64,000 nucleotides of DNA from Hyphomonadaceae bacterium. GTDB taxonomy: Bacteria; Pseudomonadota; Alphaproteobacteria; Caulobacterales; Hyphomonadaceae. The notes beneath the pieces were generated by a model. The model was not told the origin of the DNA. It saw nothing but the letters and a program-made list of their open reading frames with translations, and made no database searches. The DNA lies in assembly GCA_022844345.1 (NCBI GenBank), contig JALHLU010000001.1:248001-312000 (forward strand). Reading direction: 5' to 3'. Within the stretch, counting starts at the first letter, position 1; each line of letters begins with the position of its first letter. Of the stretch, positions 43,343-52,221 are shown piece after piece. Position numbers and translations under genes: made by a program.

Positions 43343-44107
43343 ATGCCGGGATCGCGCAAAATCGCCCTGGGTCTGGCTTGTGTGCTGCTGGCGGCCGCCT
43401 GCAGCCCAGAGCCAGCGGCGTCGCCTGAGGTCGAGGCGGGACCGTCTGCGTCGACGACAGAGATCAGCGCGACCTGCCGCAACGGGGCGCCGCTGCCGAT
43501 CACCGGGCTCTGCAATACGGCGGACCCTTCCCTCTTCCTCGCGATCGACGACACGATCGAGACGTTTGCGACACGGTGCCTGTGGCGCACGGAGGAAGTG
43601 CAGTTTTCGGCGGACGATGTTCTCGTCTTCCGCGCGCAGGACTGTTCGCCGGAAGGTTGGGTGCGCAACATCTACAGCCACGTATCCGGCTATCTGAAGC
43701 ATCGCATGGATGGGACGCCAGAGGATCAGGCGGGCTTTGCCCTTCAGATCATTCCGCTGGCGGCGGGGGAGACGGCCGAGGAGGCCGCGATGAAAACGGT
43801 GGCCCTTGCGCCGGAGGAAGAGCGCGGGCGTTGCGTGACGAAGCCGAACACGATCACCCGCCTGGCGGGCCGTCCATTCGACCTGGCGCCTCAGCCGGAT
43901 TTCATGGCCGAGCTGGAAGCGGCTGCGGACGGGCTGTTCAGCGCGTGCGGTCCGAATGGCTTCACGAACGAGGCGGTGCAGGTCTGGGAGGGGCGCGCAA
44001 ACGTCGCGCTGTTCCACATGCTGGGTCAGGACACGCCCCCCTGGGACCCGGCGAGCTTTACCTTCTATCGCAAGGCCGCGGACGGAAGGTGGGCGAAAGC
44101 CTCCTGA
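43343..44107 (+). CDS. Lipoprotein of unknown function
   Basis: 254 residues. Lipoprotein signal ending LLAAAC|SP. The mature sequence contains several cysteines (SATCRNG, GLCNTA, RCLWR, QDCSPE, RCVTK, SACGP) that may form disulfides. No family recognised. It starts two bases after the YbjN-domain gene stops, so the two are probably cotranscribed. Confidence 0.7.
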   Translation: MPGSRKIALGLACVLLAAACSPEPAASPEVEAGPSASTTEISATCRNGAPLPITGLCNTADPSLFLAIDDTIETFATRCLWRTEEVQFSADDVLVFRAQDCSPEGWVRNIYSHVSGYLKHRMDGTPEDQAGFALQIIPLAAGETAEEAAMKTVALAPEEERGRCVTKPNTITRLAGRPFDLAPQPDFMAELEAAADGLFSACGPNGFTNEAVQVWEGRANVALFHMLGQDTPPWDPASFTFYRKAADGRWAKAS

Positions 44108-44188
44108 TCGCCATGCCTTGCCGCCATATCGCCGCATGGGGCGTGCATGGCGATGACACGACAACGATTTGATCAGATGGAGTTCGAC

Positions 44189-44551
44189 ATGCGGCATGCT
44201 GTTTTCATGGTTTCGCTGGCGGCGCTTGCTGGAGCCGCCGCGTGCACGACGCCTGAAGCCATGATCGAGCAGCCTGCAGCGCAGCCGCAGCCCATGATCA
44301 CAGGTGGCTACGGCCCCGCGAGCCTCGACAATGAGTGGGTCAAGGCCGCGCAGGCGGTGGCGGTCAACGAGATCTACAGGGTCGACAAGACCAGTGCGAC
44401 CGTCCAGACGGTTGAAGTGCAGCAGCAGGTGGTGGCGGGCATGAACTTCCGCTTCGACATCACGCTGTCGGACAATTCGCGGTTCGGCGTCACCGTCTAT
44501 CGCGACCTGCAGGGCGGCATGCAGGTGACAAAGTTCGAGAAGCTGGGCTGA
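44189..44551 (+). CDS. Cystatin-like lipoprotein
   Basis: 120 residues from the ATG at 44189, six bases after GGAG. The lipoprotein signal ends GAAAC|TT. The mature domain shows a cystatin-like order: GG near its start (ITGGYG), a helix (VKAAQAVAVNEI), and QQVVAGMNFRFDITL with the QVVAG loop of cystatins. It is about 85 residues after the linker, near cystatin length. Cystatins inhibit papain-like proteases; no target is evident here. The protein-inhibitor role is inference. It ends two bases before the convergent fRMsr gene. Confidence 0.68.
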   Translation: MRHAVFMVSLAALAGAAACTTPEAMIEQPAAQPQPMITGGYGPASLDNEWVKAAQAVAVNEIYRVDKTSATVQTVEVQQQVVAGMNFRFDITLSDNSRFGVTVYRDLQGGMQVTKFEKLG

Positions 44552-44553
44552 AA

Positions 44554-45045
44554 TCAGGCCATCATCGCGCGGCAGACGGCTTCGAGGCCGCGCGCATCCC
44601 GTTCGTCGAACGCGGCGAATTCCGTCGAGTCGACATCGAGCACGGCCACTAGCGCACCTGACGAATCGAACACGGGCACGACGATCTCGGAGTTCGAGCG
44701 GCTGTCGCAAGCGATGTGGCCCGGGAACGCGTGAACGTCGGGCACGATGATGGTCTCGCGCGAAAGCGCGGCTGCGCCGCAGACACCCTTGCCGAAAGGA
44801 ATTCGCAGGCAGCCGAGCGTGCCCTGATAGGGACCGACGACCAGTTCCTGCGGCTTGAGCGGATCGACTTCGTAGAAGCCGCACCAGAAGAAGCGGTCGC
44901 CGAACGCCGCCTTGAGAAGCGAGACGGTTGTTGCATAGCGCGCCGTGCGGGAAGTTTCCCCGGCAACGACCGCAGACACTTCAGCCAGCAGTTCTGAATA
45001 TGCCGTGGCCCTGTCGGGCGAATACGCCAGCTGCGCTTCCGCCAT
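44554..45045 (-). CDS. msrC: Free methionine-(R)-sulfoxide reductase (GAF fold)
   Basis: 163 residues, a single GAF domain. The cysteines of the fRMsr active site are in GTLGCLRIPFGKGVCGAAA and HIACDSRSNSEIVVPV. FFWCGFYEV opens the core. It reduces free methionine-R-sulfoxide using thioredoxin. Gene symbol by family with YebR/MsrC. Two-base separation from the convergent cystatin-like gene and three-base separation from the MarR gene upstream, so it is probably cotranscribed with that. Confidence 0.88.
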   Translation of the reverse strand: MAEAQLAYSPDRATAYSELLAEVSAVVAGETSRTARYATTVSLLKAAFGDRFFWCGFYEVDPLKPQELVVGPYQGTLGCLRIPFGKGVCGAAALSRETIIVPDVHAFPGHIACDSRSNSEIVVPVFDSSGALVAVLDVDSTEFAAFDERDARGLEAVCRAMMA

Positions 45046-45048
45046 GGC

Positions 45049-45459
45049 CTAGGGCGCCTTCGCAAGGCGGCCGTAGAGAACTTCCAACGTGCCCGCGAGT
45101 TCCTTCTGCTTTTCCGCGCTCAGGCCCTCGATCGCAGCCGTGAGGCGGTGGACAGGGTCATGCTCAAGCAGGGCGCGGCCAGAAGCGGTGAGATCGATGC
45201 GGCGGATGCGGCGATCTTCGGAATCGGCCCGAACGGTGACAAGGTCCTTGCGGGCAAGCGAAGACACTGCCCGCGACGCAGGCGCGTGCGTGACGCCGAG
45301 ATAGGTCGCCACGCCGCCAACCGTGCGCGACTGCCGGCTTGCCCTAGCGAGATAGCGGAGCACAGCCCACTGGCCGGCGTGAATGGCCCGGGGCCCGCGC
45401 GCATCGTAAACCGCACGGGCGGTCTGTTCGAGAAGTTGAGCGACACCGCTGGCGTCCAT
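45049..45459 (-). CDS. MarR-family transcriptional regulator
   Basis: 136 residues. The winged-helix core is clear: a helical opening, TYLGVTHAPASRAVSSLARK as the helix-turn-helix, and the wing DSEDRRIRRIDLTASG. The C-terminal helix joins the dimer interface. Just upstream of an oxidative-repair gene (fRMsr), which would fit a redox or antioxidant response (inference). No operator is obvious in the AT-rich upstream region. Confidence 0.88.
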   Translation of the reverse strand: MDASGVAQLLEQTARAVYDARGPRAIHAGQWAVLRYLARASRQSRTVGGVATYLGVTHAPASRAVSSLARKDLVTVRADSEDRRIRRIDLTASGRALLEHDPVHRLTAAIEGLSAEKQKELAGTLEVLYGRLAKAP

Positions 45460-45784
45460 GATGTTCGCAATCCCCTGTCGTCGAGGCAGCCAGTCAAAGA
45501 TACTTGGGCATCGTGGCCCGCGCTACCCGGCGTGTCGGGCTGGCCAGTAGCAACTTACGCTATTACGTCAACGTCAACTTGAAAAGACACAACAGTAAAT
45601 TTCTTGCCGCGCTCAATACAAAACCTGAATATCCATGCATTTCTGCAGAGAATCTCCAGTTCAGTTCGATTTTTTGGGGAGGGATGCGTTACGGATTTTC
45701 CCAGTCTCTTCCAACGCGCAGAAGTTATAAGTCTCGTATCTCGAAGTTTTCGCGACGCTTCCGTCTGTATACTTCATGAATACT
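45460..45784. other. AT-rich non-coding gap before tRNA-Gly
   Basis: About 325 bp, visibly richer in A and T than the surroundings (especially 45560-45780). It has short direct repeats (GTCAAC twice at about 45565-45580) but no gene with family support. One 91-codon frame on the plus strand (45504-45779) has no recognisable features and I did not call it. Confidence 0.4.
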
Positions 45785-45858
45785 TGGAGCGGGTGAAGGG
45801 AATCGAACCCTCGTCGTAAGCTTGGGAAGCTTCTGCTCTACCATTGAGCTACACCCGC
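45785..45858 (-). tRNA. tRNA-Gly (anticodon CCC)
   Basis: A 74-base cloverleaf on the minus strand with acceptor stem GCGGGTG/CACCCGC, D-loop TAGCTCAATGGTAGAGC, anticodon loop TTCCCAA (CCC, reads GGG) and T-arm GGTTCGATTCC. The 3' CCA is encoded (TGG at 45785-45787 on plus). Confidence 0.96.
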
Positions 45859-46060
45859 GCGCAGCGTTCTTTGCCTATACATGGCCCTGATCGCTATGGG
45901 GTTAGTCTACGCGACTGCATACTATACGCAAGATATTCCAGGACTTGGTTTGCCCTGAGCCCTTCGCCTGGCGCCCTGACAGTTACAAAGAGCGAATTGG
46001 GCGCCATAGGGTGCGGGTTTCCGCTTGACCGGGTGGCCGGCGCGGCCCTGAGGTAAGACA

Positions 46061-47512
46061 ATGGCGATGCCGGGGGCATTTGTAATATTTGGCGCGACGG
46101 GCGACCTGGCCCGGCGAATGCTGTTCCCGTCGCTGTATTTCCTGGATGCTGATGGCCTCCTGCCCGCAAAGCTGCGAATCATAGGCGCGGCGCGGTCGGC
46201 GCTGACTGATGCGGAATTCCGCAAGCAGGTGGAAGGCTGGGTCCGCGAGCGGGCGGGCGCGTTCTTCTCGCAACCGGCGTGGGAGAGCTTCGTTACCCGC
46301 CTCACCTACGCTGCTGGCGATTCAACCTCACCGGACGCATACAGGGTTCTTCAGGAAAAGCTCAGCGGCGCAGAGGGTGGCGCGCTGTTTTACCTGTCGA
46401 CGTCGCCCGCGCTCTACATCCCCATCGTGAAGGGTCTTGCGGCTGCGGGTCTCACCTCCCCGCCCAATGGCGTGATTGTGGAAAAGCCGATCGGCAACAG
46501 CGGGCGCACGTGCGACGAGATCAACAGCGCGATTGCAGAGCAATTCCCCGAGAGCCGGACCTTCCGGATCGACCACTATCTCGGCAAGGAAGCGGTGCAG
46601 AACCTGATTGCGCTGCGCTTTGCCAACGCGCTGTTCGAGCCGCTGTGGAACCGCCACGCGATCGACCATGTGCAGATCACAGTGGCCGAAACGCTCGGCG
46701 TCGAAGGCAGGTTTGGCTACTACGACGAGTACGGCGCGACGCGAGACATGGTGCAGAACCACCTGTTGCAGCTTCTCTGTCTCATCGCGATGGAGCCGCC
46801 ATCCGACATGCGGCCGGAAACCATGCATGGCGAGAAGGTGAAGGTGCTGCGCGCGCTGCGCCCCATCCGCGATTCAGAACTGATCGAGAAGACCTCGCGC
46901 GGCCAGTACACACGCGGCGTCGCTGACGGGAAAACAGTTCCCGGATACAGCGACGAGGAAGGCGGCAAGGCTTCGGACACCGAGACCTTCGTTGCGCTGT
47001 GCGCCCATGTCGACAACTGGCGCTGGGCCGGCGTGCCCTTCTACCTGCGCACCGGCAAACGACTGCCAATCCGCCATTCGCAGATCGTGGTCGAGTTCCG
47101 GGATGTGCCGCACTCGATCTTCAAGGGCGCCCCGCTGATGGCCAACCGGCTTGTCATCACGCTGCAGCCGGCCGAATCGATCTCGCTCACCATCATGAAC
47201 AAGACGCCGACGCTGACGCAGGGCGGATACGAACTTCAGCCGCTCTCACTCAACCTGTCCCTGATCGACGCGTTCAAAGGTGAGAATCGGGTTCGCATCG
47301 CCTATGAGCGCCTGCTGCTTGAAGCGATCTCCGGCAACACGACGATGTTCGTTCACAGGGACGAAGCGGACGCCGCCTGGCTTTGGATCGACCGCATCAT
47401 CGAAGGATGGGCGCGCACGGGCCTGAAACCCACCTCCTACCCTGCTGGCAGCTGGGGCCCGGCAGGCGCCTTCGCATTGACTGAACGAAACGGACACAGC
47501 TGGCACGAATGA
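46061..47512 (+). CDS. zwf: Glucose-6-phosphate 1-dehydrogenase
   Basis: 483 residues, normal length. The NADP-binding GATGDLARR lies at residues 11-19, and the substrate-site motif RIDHYLGKE with its catalytic His and Lys at about 168-176. It oxidises glucose 6-phosphate to 6-phosphogluconolactone, entry to the Entner-Doudoroff and pentose phosphate routes. GAGG lies upstream of the ATG. The stop overlaps the pgl ATG by four bases. Confidence 0.96.
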   Translation: MAMPGAFVIFGATGDLARRMLFPSLYFLDADGLLPAKLRIIGAARSALTDAEFRKQVEGWVRERAGAFFSQPAWESFVTRLTYAAGDSTSPDAYRVLQEKLSGAEGGALFYLSTSPALYIPIVKGLAAAGLTSPPNGVIVEKPIGNSGRTCDEINSAIAEQFPESRTFRIDHYLGKEAVQNLIALRFANALFEPLWNRHAIDHVQITVAETLGVEGRFGYYDEYGATRDMVQNHLLQLLCLIAMEPPSDMRPETMHGEKVKVLRALRPIRDSELIEKTSRGQYTRGVADGKTVPGYSDEEGGKASDTETFVALCAHVDNWRWAGVPFYLRTGKRLPIRHSQIVVEFRDVPHSIFKGAPLMANRLVITLQPAESISLTIMNKTPTLTQGGYELQPLSLNLSLIDAFKGENRVRIAYERLLLEAISGNTTMFVHRDEADAAWLWIDRIIEGWARTGLKPTSYPAGSWGPAGAFALTERNGHSWHE

Positions 47513-48216
47513 GCACTGTCAACGGCCACGAGGAATCCTTTTTCCAGGATCGCAAACGCCTGTTCGTCGGCCTGGCGCAGGACTTCCACGACAGGCTATC
47601 CGAAATCATCCGCAAGCGGCGCAAGGCCTCTCTTGCGCTGGCCGGCGGGACGACGCCCGGGCCGCTGTATGACGCGCTCTCCAATGCGCTGCTGCCGTGG
47701 GAAAAGGTGTCGATCACACTGACGGATGAGCGGTGGGTGAGCCCGGAAGATCCGGCGTCGAACGAATACCTCATCCGCGACCTGCTGATGAAGCGGCGCG
47801 CGGCGGGAGCGACGTTCGTGCCGCTCAAGACAAATCACGCCAAGGCGTCAGGCGGCGCGGGAATTGCGGAAAAACGCATCACGCCGATCATGCCGTTCGA
47901 CATCTGCCTGATCGGCATGGGGCCGGACGGGCACATCGCCTCGCTGATCCCCGGCGCCGAGGGCTATGCTGCGGCTTCCGACCCGAACACGCCAAAGAAG
48001 CTCGCCGGCATTCACGCGCCGGGCGCTGCCGGCGCGCCAGAGCGGATGACGCTGACCGTGCCCGGCCTCCTGTCGTCGCGCCGCATCGTCGTGCTGTTCA
48101 TGGGGCAGGACAAGCTGAACGTGTACAACGAGGCCAAGGCTGGTGAAGGATCCTCGCCGCTGCGGGAATTGCTGGCGCAGAAGAAAGTGCCGGTCCACGC
48201 CTTCTGGGCGCCGTAG
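47509..48216 (+). CDS. pgl: 6-phosphogluconolactonase (DevB type)
   Basis: 235 residues. SLALAGGTTPGPLYDAL, the conserved TLTDERWV and the late GMGPDGHIASLIPG form the DevB-type lactonase active site. It hydrolyses 6-phosphogluconolactone and directly follows zwf with an ATGA overlap. The next Entner-Doudoroff gene (edd) lies 4 kb downstream, after the curli and kynurenine genes. Confidence 0.93.
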   Translation: MSTVNGHEESFFQDRKRLFVGLAQDFHDRLSEIIRKRRKASLALAGGTTPGPLYDALSNALLPWEKVSITLTDERWVSPEDPASNEYLIRDLLMKRRAAGATFVPLKTNHAKASGGAGIAEKRITPIMPFDICLIGMGPDGHIASLIPGAEGYAAASDPNTPKKLAGIHAPGAAGAPERMTLTVPGLLSSRRIVVLFMGQDKLNVYNEAKAGEGSSPLRELLAQKKVPVHAFWAP

Positions 48217-48229
48217 CAACGAGACCCGG

Positions 48230-48796
48230 TCAGCGCATGACCAACGCTGCGCGACGGATGTTTTCGGGATCGCGGCCGTGGAGGCCACAGTAAGCGGCGG
48301 GGATCTCCCAGGTTCCGCGCGGCGACTGCACAACACCCACGCTCTGACCGCCGGTCTGCGTCACCGTCGCCGTGTTGTTGCGGCCCACCTGGAGAAGGCA
48401 CGCCACGTTGTTGGCGCCGGTCTGCGTGATCGTACCGGAATTGTTGCGGCCGATCTGGTAGACGCCGGCCGAGTTGTTGGCGCCGTCCTGGCTGATCTGG
48501 CCGGTGTTGCCGGCGCCGCGCTGTGTGATGGCGGCATTGTTGCGCGGGCCGTTCTGGCCAACGGCGGCGCCATTGCCTCGCCCTTCCTGCTGGATCACTA
48601 CGCGGCCAGGTGCGGCGCGGACTGGCTCGATGCGAACGGGCTCGACGTGAACGGGTTGGGCGCGAACAGGCTCGGTGCGGGCGGGCTTGTTTTGTTTGGC
48701 GAACAGCGAGGGATAGCTGTTTTGCGCGTGCGCGGCGGAGGCGCCCAGGGCGCTGATCAGCGCGACGGCGGCAAGCTTGAAACGCAGGCTGGACAT
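48230..48796 (-). CDS. Curlin-repeat protein, CsgB-like minor subunit candidate
   Basis: 188 residues. A signal peptide (ending AHAQ) precedes a basic/Pro-rich spacer with repeated PVR/EPV motifs (residues 40-65), then about six curlin repeats of the form QxGxxN (for example QNGPRNNAAI, QDGANNSAGVY, QIGRNNSGTI). The C-terminus (after about residue 155) leaves the repeat and contains a second Cys. It is the last gene of the curli operon. The start 48796 is placed at the ATG eight bases after GGAG. The CsgB-versus-CsgA assignment is inference. Confidence 0.78.
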   Translation of the reverse strand: MSSLRFKLAAVALISALGASAAHAQNSYPSLFAKQNKPARTEPVRAQPVHVEPVRIEPVRAAPGRVVIQQEGRGNGAAVGQNGPRNNAAITQRGAGNTGQISQDGANNSAGVYQIGRNNSGTITQTGANNVACLLQVGRNNTATVTQTGGQSVGVVQSPRGTWEIPAAYCGLHGRDPENIRRAALVMR

Positions 48797-48823
48797 GACA
48801 CTCACTCCGGAAGGAAACGCTGA

Positions 48824-49429
48824 CTAGGACCGCGTGTCGCGGCAGATCTCGCGGCCATCGGCGCGAACTTTCAGGACGGCGCGATATGTGTCGCCGCGTT
48901 CGAACGAGATCTCGGACGCGCCGAGCTTCACGCGCTCGCCGCGGGCGGCGCCGAACGGGCCGCCCTGGCTGATGTCGGACGAGCCGGCGTCGCCGGTCTT
49001 GGTGATGACCAGCGAGTATTCGCCATTGAGGGGGCGATCAGCGCGGACAACGGGCGTGATGCGGATGCCGCTGGGCGTGCGGACCACGTCGATATCGCAA
49101 GTGAAATGGGCGCGCACGACAGCAGGCGGCGCGACCGGATCGGGCGCGATGACACGCGGCGCGGGGGCCGGCGGGACGATGGGTGCAACCGCTTCAGGCG
49201 CCGGCATGCGCAGCGGAGGCGGGCCGCCATCAAGGACGGGCGGCGCGGGGGGAGCGGCGCCGAGCGAGGCGACCAGGCCGCCATCAGCCATTCCACCGTC
49301 AGACTGGGTGACGATCGCGGTGTTGGAGCCGCTGGTGGAAACAACCTCCTGCGAGACGGCGGACGAACAAGCCGCCAATACAAGCGAGGCAGTGGTCATC
49401 ATCAGGCGGAGAGAGATGTCTTTGGTCAT
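48824..49429 (-). CDS. csgH: CsgH-like curli assembly protein with curlin-like N-terminal motif
   Basis: 201 residues. The signal is lipoprotein-like (LVLAAC|SS). A short curlin-like motif (SGSNTAIVTQSDGG) follows, then a long Pro/Ala linker (about residues 60-105), and a C-terminal CsgH domain: HFTCDIDVVRTPSGIRIT, GEYSLVITKTGDAG, SDISQGGPFG, and DGREICRD. CsgH keeps curlins soluble in the periplasm in alphaproteobacteria. The N-terminal curlin-like segment is unusual. It is between the two curlin genes on the minus strand. Confidence 0.82.
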   Translation of the reverse strand: MTKDISLRLMMTTASLVLAACSSAVSQEVVSTSGSNTAIVTQSDGGMADGGLVASLGAAPPAPPVLDGGPPPLRMPAPEAVAPIVPPAPAPRVIAPDPVAPPAVVRAHFTCDIDVVRTPSGIRITPVVRADRPLNGEYSLVITKTGDAGSSDISQGGPFGAARGERVKLGASEISFERGDTYRAVLKVRADGREICRDTRS

Positions 49430-49478
49430 GGGAAGTGCTCCCGTTCGTTTGTGCCGCTGGAGGGTTCCGGCGGCGTGG

Positions 49479-49509
49479 GGCCCGGCGAGCGAACCTCGCC
49501 CGCCGGGCC
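49479..49509 (-). other. Intercistronic hairpin after the first curlin gene
   Basis: A 9-bp stem (GGCCCGGCG and its complement) with a partly paired loop, 10 bases after the stop of the csgA-like gene. No T-run on the minus strand. It could slow read-through or protect the csgA message and so raise CsgA over the downstream proteins. Confidence 0.5.
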
Positions 49510-49518
49510 GCCGATGCG

Positions 49519-50025
49519 TTAGTTGTAGCCGCTCTGCACGACCACCGAGATGTTGCCGGAGCCGGTCTGGCGAACCGTCACATCCTGGCCGTTGCCGGTC
49601 TGGATGATAGCCGAGGCGTTGTTGGAGCCGGCCTGATCCGTGATGGCGCGGTGGTTCGTACCCATCTGCGCCGTACCGGCGACGTTGTTGTAGCCGTACT
49701 GGTGCGTCTGGGCTTGCAGGCGCAGGCCGTCCTGAGCCGTGACGGCGAGGTTGGCTTCACCGCGTTGCTGCGTCGTCGACCTGTTGCGTGTGCCGTACTG
49801 GTCGACGCGCAGGAAGTTGTTGTAGCCCGACTGCACGCTCTGCGAGTAATGACCGCGGCCGCCCTGCACCGTGACCGAGCCGTTGCGATCACCGTTCTGG
49901 GCGACGGCGACGCCGTGGCCACGACCGGTCTGGTCGATCTGAACGCGGTTGCGGCCCTGGGCTTCGGCGACGCCTGCTCCAGCAAGGATGGCCATCGCGA
50001 GCGCTGCTGAAAGAATGCGTTTCAT
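49519..50025 (-). CDS. Curlin-repeat protein, CsgA-like major subunit candidate
   Basis: 168 residues. A signal peptide (about residues 1-23, ending AEAQ) precedes about 12 strands with curlin signature residues: QTGRGHGVAV, QNGDRNGSVT, QSGYNNFLRV, QYGYNNVAGT, QAGSNNASAI, QTGSGNISVV. The C-terminus ends on a repeat. It is the first gene of the minus-strand curli unit. Start by the ATG at 50025, eight bases after GGAG. No csgG, csgE or csgF is in the window. Confidence 0.82.
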   Translation of the reverse strand: MKRILSAALAMAILAGAGVAEAQGRNRVQIDQTGRGHGVAVAQNGDRNGSVTVQGGRGHYSQSVQSGYNNFLRVDQYGTRNRSTTQQRGEANLAVTAQDGLRLQAQTHQYGYNNVAGTAQMGTNHRAITDQAGSNNASAIIQTGNGQDVTVRQTGSGNISVVVQSGYN

Positions 50026-50171
50026 GAGTAGAACTCCGTTTGCTCTCGCGCACCTATCGAAGCGCGACACGAACAAGATGGGGCTCGGCGGATGAGCGGC
50101 GGCTGAACAGCGCGTTCGGTCTGCAGCGCCAACTGCATGACTTTTGGTGACAGAGTTCGGTGAACGCTTCT

Positions 50172-51317
50172 TCAGAGTCGCGTTGCAATCTCGCAGAAGC
50201 GGTCGATGTCATCTTCGTCGTGATAGAGGCCCAGACCGATGCGCAGCACGTCGCCGCGCAGGTCGGTGATCACCTCGGCAGACGCAAGCGCGGCCTGCCA
50301 TGCGGATGCGCGGGGGCTCTCAAGCGCCAAGAACCGCGCGCGTGGTTGCAGGATGCCTGCGTTGAGCAGGCGCGCAGAACCAAGGCCCGTTTCATCAAGC
50401 TCTGCAGCGAGTGAGTTGAGGAGCGGGTCGACGTGCGCGTTGACCTTTGACGTCGAGAGGCCTTCGCGCTTGAGCATCGCCTGCACGGCGTTGAAGCGGT
50501 AGAGGCCGGATGGATCGAACGTGGCGCCGGCATAGCGGCGCGCGTCTTTCGCATAGCCCACCTGCCCTGGTTTCAACGCGAGATCATCGAAGGCCGCGAA
50601 CCAGCCCGTGTTTTCGGGACGCTCGCCATAGCCGGGCGGCGCATGGAGGAAGCACACGCCCTCGCCCGCCATCGCATACTTGTAGCCGCCGGCGAGGTAG
50701 AAGATGTGGTTGGCGAGCTGCCCGAGATCGACGTCGATCGCCATGAAGGCGTGGTAGCCGTCGACCACCACCCAAGGTCCATCGGGATGCGCGAGGGCGG
50801 CGAGGTCTTCCAGCCGGCGGAAGATGCGGCCCGAGCCGAACATCACATGGCTGACGAAGATGAGATCGTGATCGCCGCTGCGGGCGCGCTCGATAAAGGC
50901 GTCGGCGAAGGCCGGGACATCGGTGGCGATGGTTTCGAGATCGATGGCGCCGGATTCGGTCCAGCGCGCGGACTGGCGACGGAAGGAGTGGAATTCGCCG
51001 TCGCTGGCCAGCACGCGCGCCTTTGGCTTGCCGATGGCGGACAGGATGCGCACGATCAGTTCGTGCGTGTTCGGCGCGAAGACGATGCTGTCGGGCGATG
51101 GGAGGTTGAGTTCGGCCGCTATGTGGCGCTGCGCTTCGGGCCAGACCTCGCCCATGATGCGATCCCATTTGTGGTCGGCGAGACGCGCAGCGTCGCTCCA
51201 TGCCTCCTGCTGTCCATCGAAGCTGGCGTCGGGCCAGAGGTGATGGCTGTGCGCGGCCATGTGGAGGCGATGGGGCGCGGCGGCGAGCGAGCGCGCGAAG
51301 AGGTGCTTGAAGCTCAC
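50172..51317 (-). CDS. PLP-dependent class V aminotransferase, kynureninase-like
   Basis: 381 residues. The PLP-binding lysine is in YLAGGYKYAMAGEG, and SHVMFGSGRI and VVVDGYHAF supply cofactor contacts of the class V fold. The sequence is shorter than classical kynureninase (about 410-420). The ATG overlaps the upstream tryptophan 2,3-dioxygenase stop by four bases, which supports a role in tryptophan breakdown by context. Kynureninase specificity itself is inferred. Confidence 0.8.
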   Translation of the reverse strand: MSFKHLFARSLAAAPHRLHMAAHSHHLWPDASFDGQQEAWSDAARLADHKWDRIMGEVWPEAQRHIAAELNLPSPDSIVFAPNTHELIVRILSAIGKPKARVLASDGEFHSFRRQSARWTESGAIDLETIATDVPAFADAFIERARSGDHDLIFVSHVMFGSGRIFRRLEDLAALAHPDGPWVVVDGYHAFMAIDVDLGQLANHIFYLAGGYKYAMAGEGVCFLHAPPGYGERPENTGWFAAFDDLALKPGQVGYAKDARRYAGATFDPSGLYRFNAVQAMLKREGLSTSKVNAHVDPLLNSLAAELDETGLGSARLLNAGILQPRARFLALESPRASAWQAALASAEVITDLRGDVLRIGLGLYHDEDDIDRFCEIATRL

Positions 51318-52105
51318 AGCCGGTTCCTGAGCGTCCAGAGTTCAGGGAAGCAGCGCTTGCCCAGCGTGCTCTCGAGATAGGAGACGCCGGCCGAGCCGCC
51401 CGTGCCGGGCTTGCCGCCGATGATGCGTGCGACCGTCACGGCGTGGCGATGGCGCCAGGTGGCAAAGGCGTCGTCCACATCGAGGAGCTTTTCGGCGAGC
51501 TGGTACAGGTCCCAGTGCCGGTGCGTGTCGCGATAGACCTCCGCCCATGCTTCCTCGATTGCGGAATTGGGGACGTAGGGCTGCGTCCAGTCGCGGCTGA
51601 GCGCGCTTTCGGGCAGCACGAAGCCGCGTGCGGCGAGCGCGGCGTTGGCGTCGTCCCACAGGCTGGGCGCTTCGAGCGCGGCGATGAGGGCGGCCTGCGC
51701 GGCGGGGCGATCCTTCTGGATGGCGATATGCTTGCTGTCCTTGAGGCCGAGCATGAACTCCACCGTGCGGAACTGATCCGACTGGAATCCGGAACTGGGG
51801 CCGAGCACGGCGCGGAAGCTGGTGTAGTCCGACGGCGTCATGGTCGCGAGCACGTCCCACGACAGCGTCATCACCGCCTGGATGCGCGAGACGCGTGCGA
51901 GCGATTTGTAGGCCTCGATCAGCGCGCCCTGGCGGACGAGGCCCTTGGCGAGGCTCACCTCGGCGATCACCTGCTTGAGCCACAATTCCTTTGTCTGGTG
52001 GACAATGATGAAGAGTGTCTCGTCATGCGTCTGGGACAGCGGGGTCTGGGCCGAGAGCACCTGATCCAGCTGCAGGTAACGCGCATAGGTCATGTCTGAG
52101 GACAT
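51314..52105 (-). CDS. kynA: Tryptophan 2,3-dioxygenase
   Basis: 263 residues, usual bacterial TDO length. Motifs are HDETLFIIVHQTKELWLKQV (heme-pocket His region), SSGFQSDQFR, and the C-terminal WRHRHAVTVARIIGGKPGTG and SAGVSYLE. It opens the tryptophan indole ring to N-formylkynurenine. A formamidase (kynB) is not in the window. The following gene, overlapping by four bases, is kynureninase-like. Confidence 0.93.
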   Translation of the reverse strand: MSSDMTYARYLQLDQVLSAQTPLSQTHDETLFIIVHQTKELWLKQVIAEVSLAKGLVRQGALIEAYKSLARVSRIQAVMTLSWDVLATMTPSDYTSFRAVLGPSSGFQSDQFRTVEFMLGLKDSKHIAIQKDRPAAQAALIAALEAPSLWDDANAALAARGFVLPESALSRDWTQPYVPNSAIEEAWAEVYRDTHRHWDLYQLAEKLLDVDDAFATWRHRHAVTVARIIGGKPGTGGSAGVSYLESTLGKRCFPELWTLRNRL

Positions 52106-52221
52106 TGTGGGTCTCCTGCCCGGCCGCGCGAGACTGCATCCAGCCCGAATGAGGAGGAAGCAGGCCTTTCCGCCGGATGCAACATTGGGCTATCGCTGGC
52201 GTTGGTAAAGCGGAGAGCGCC

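Noticed and set aside
45504-45779. A 91-codon plus-strand frame in the AT-rich gap
   Set aside because: No similarity to a known family, no ribosome-binding site and composition typical of non-coding DNA.
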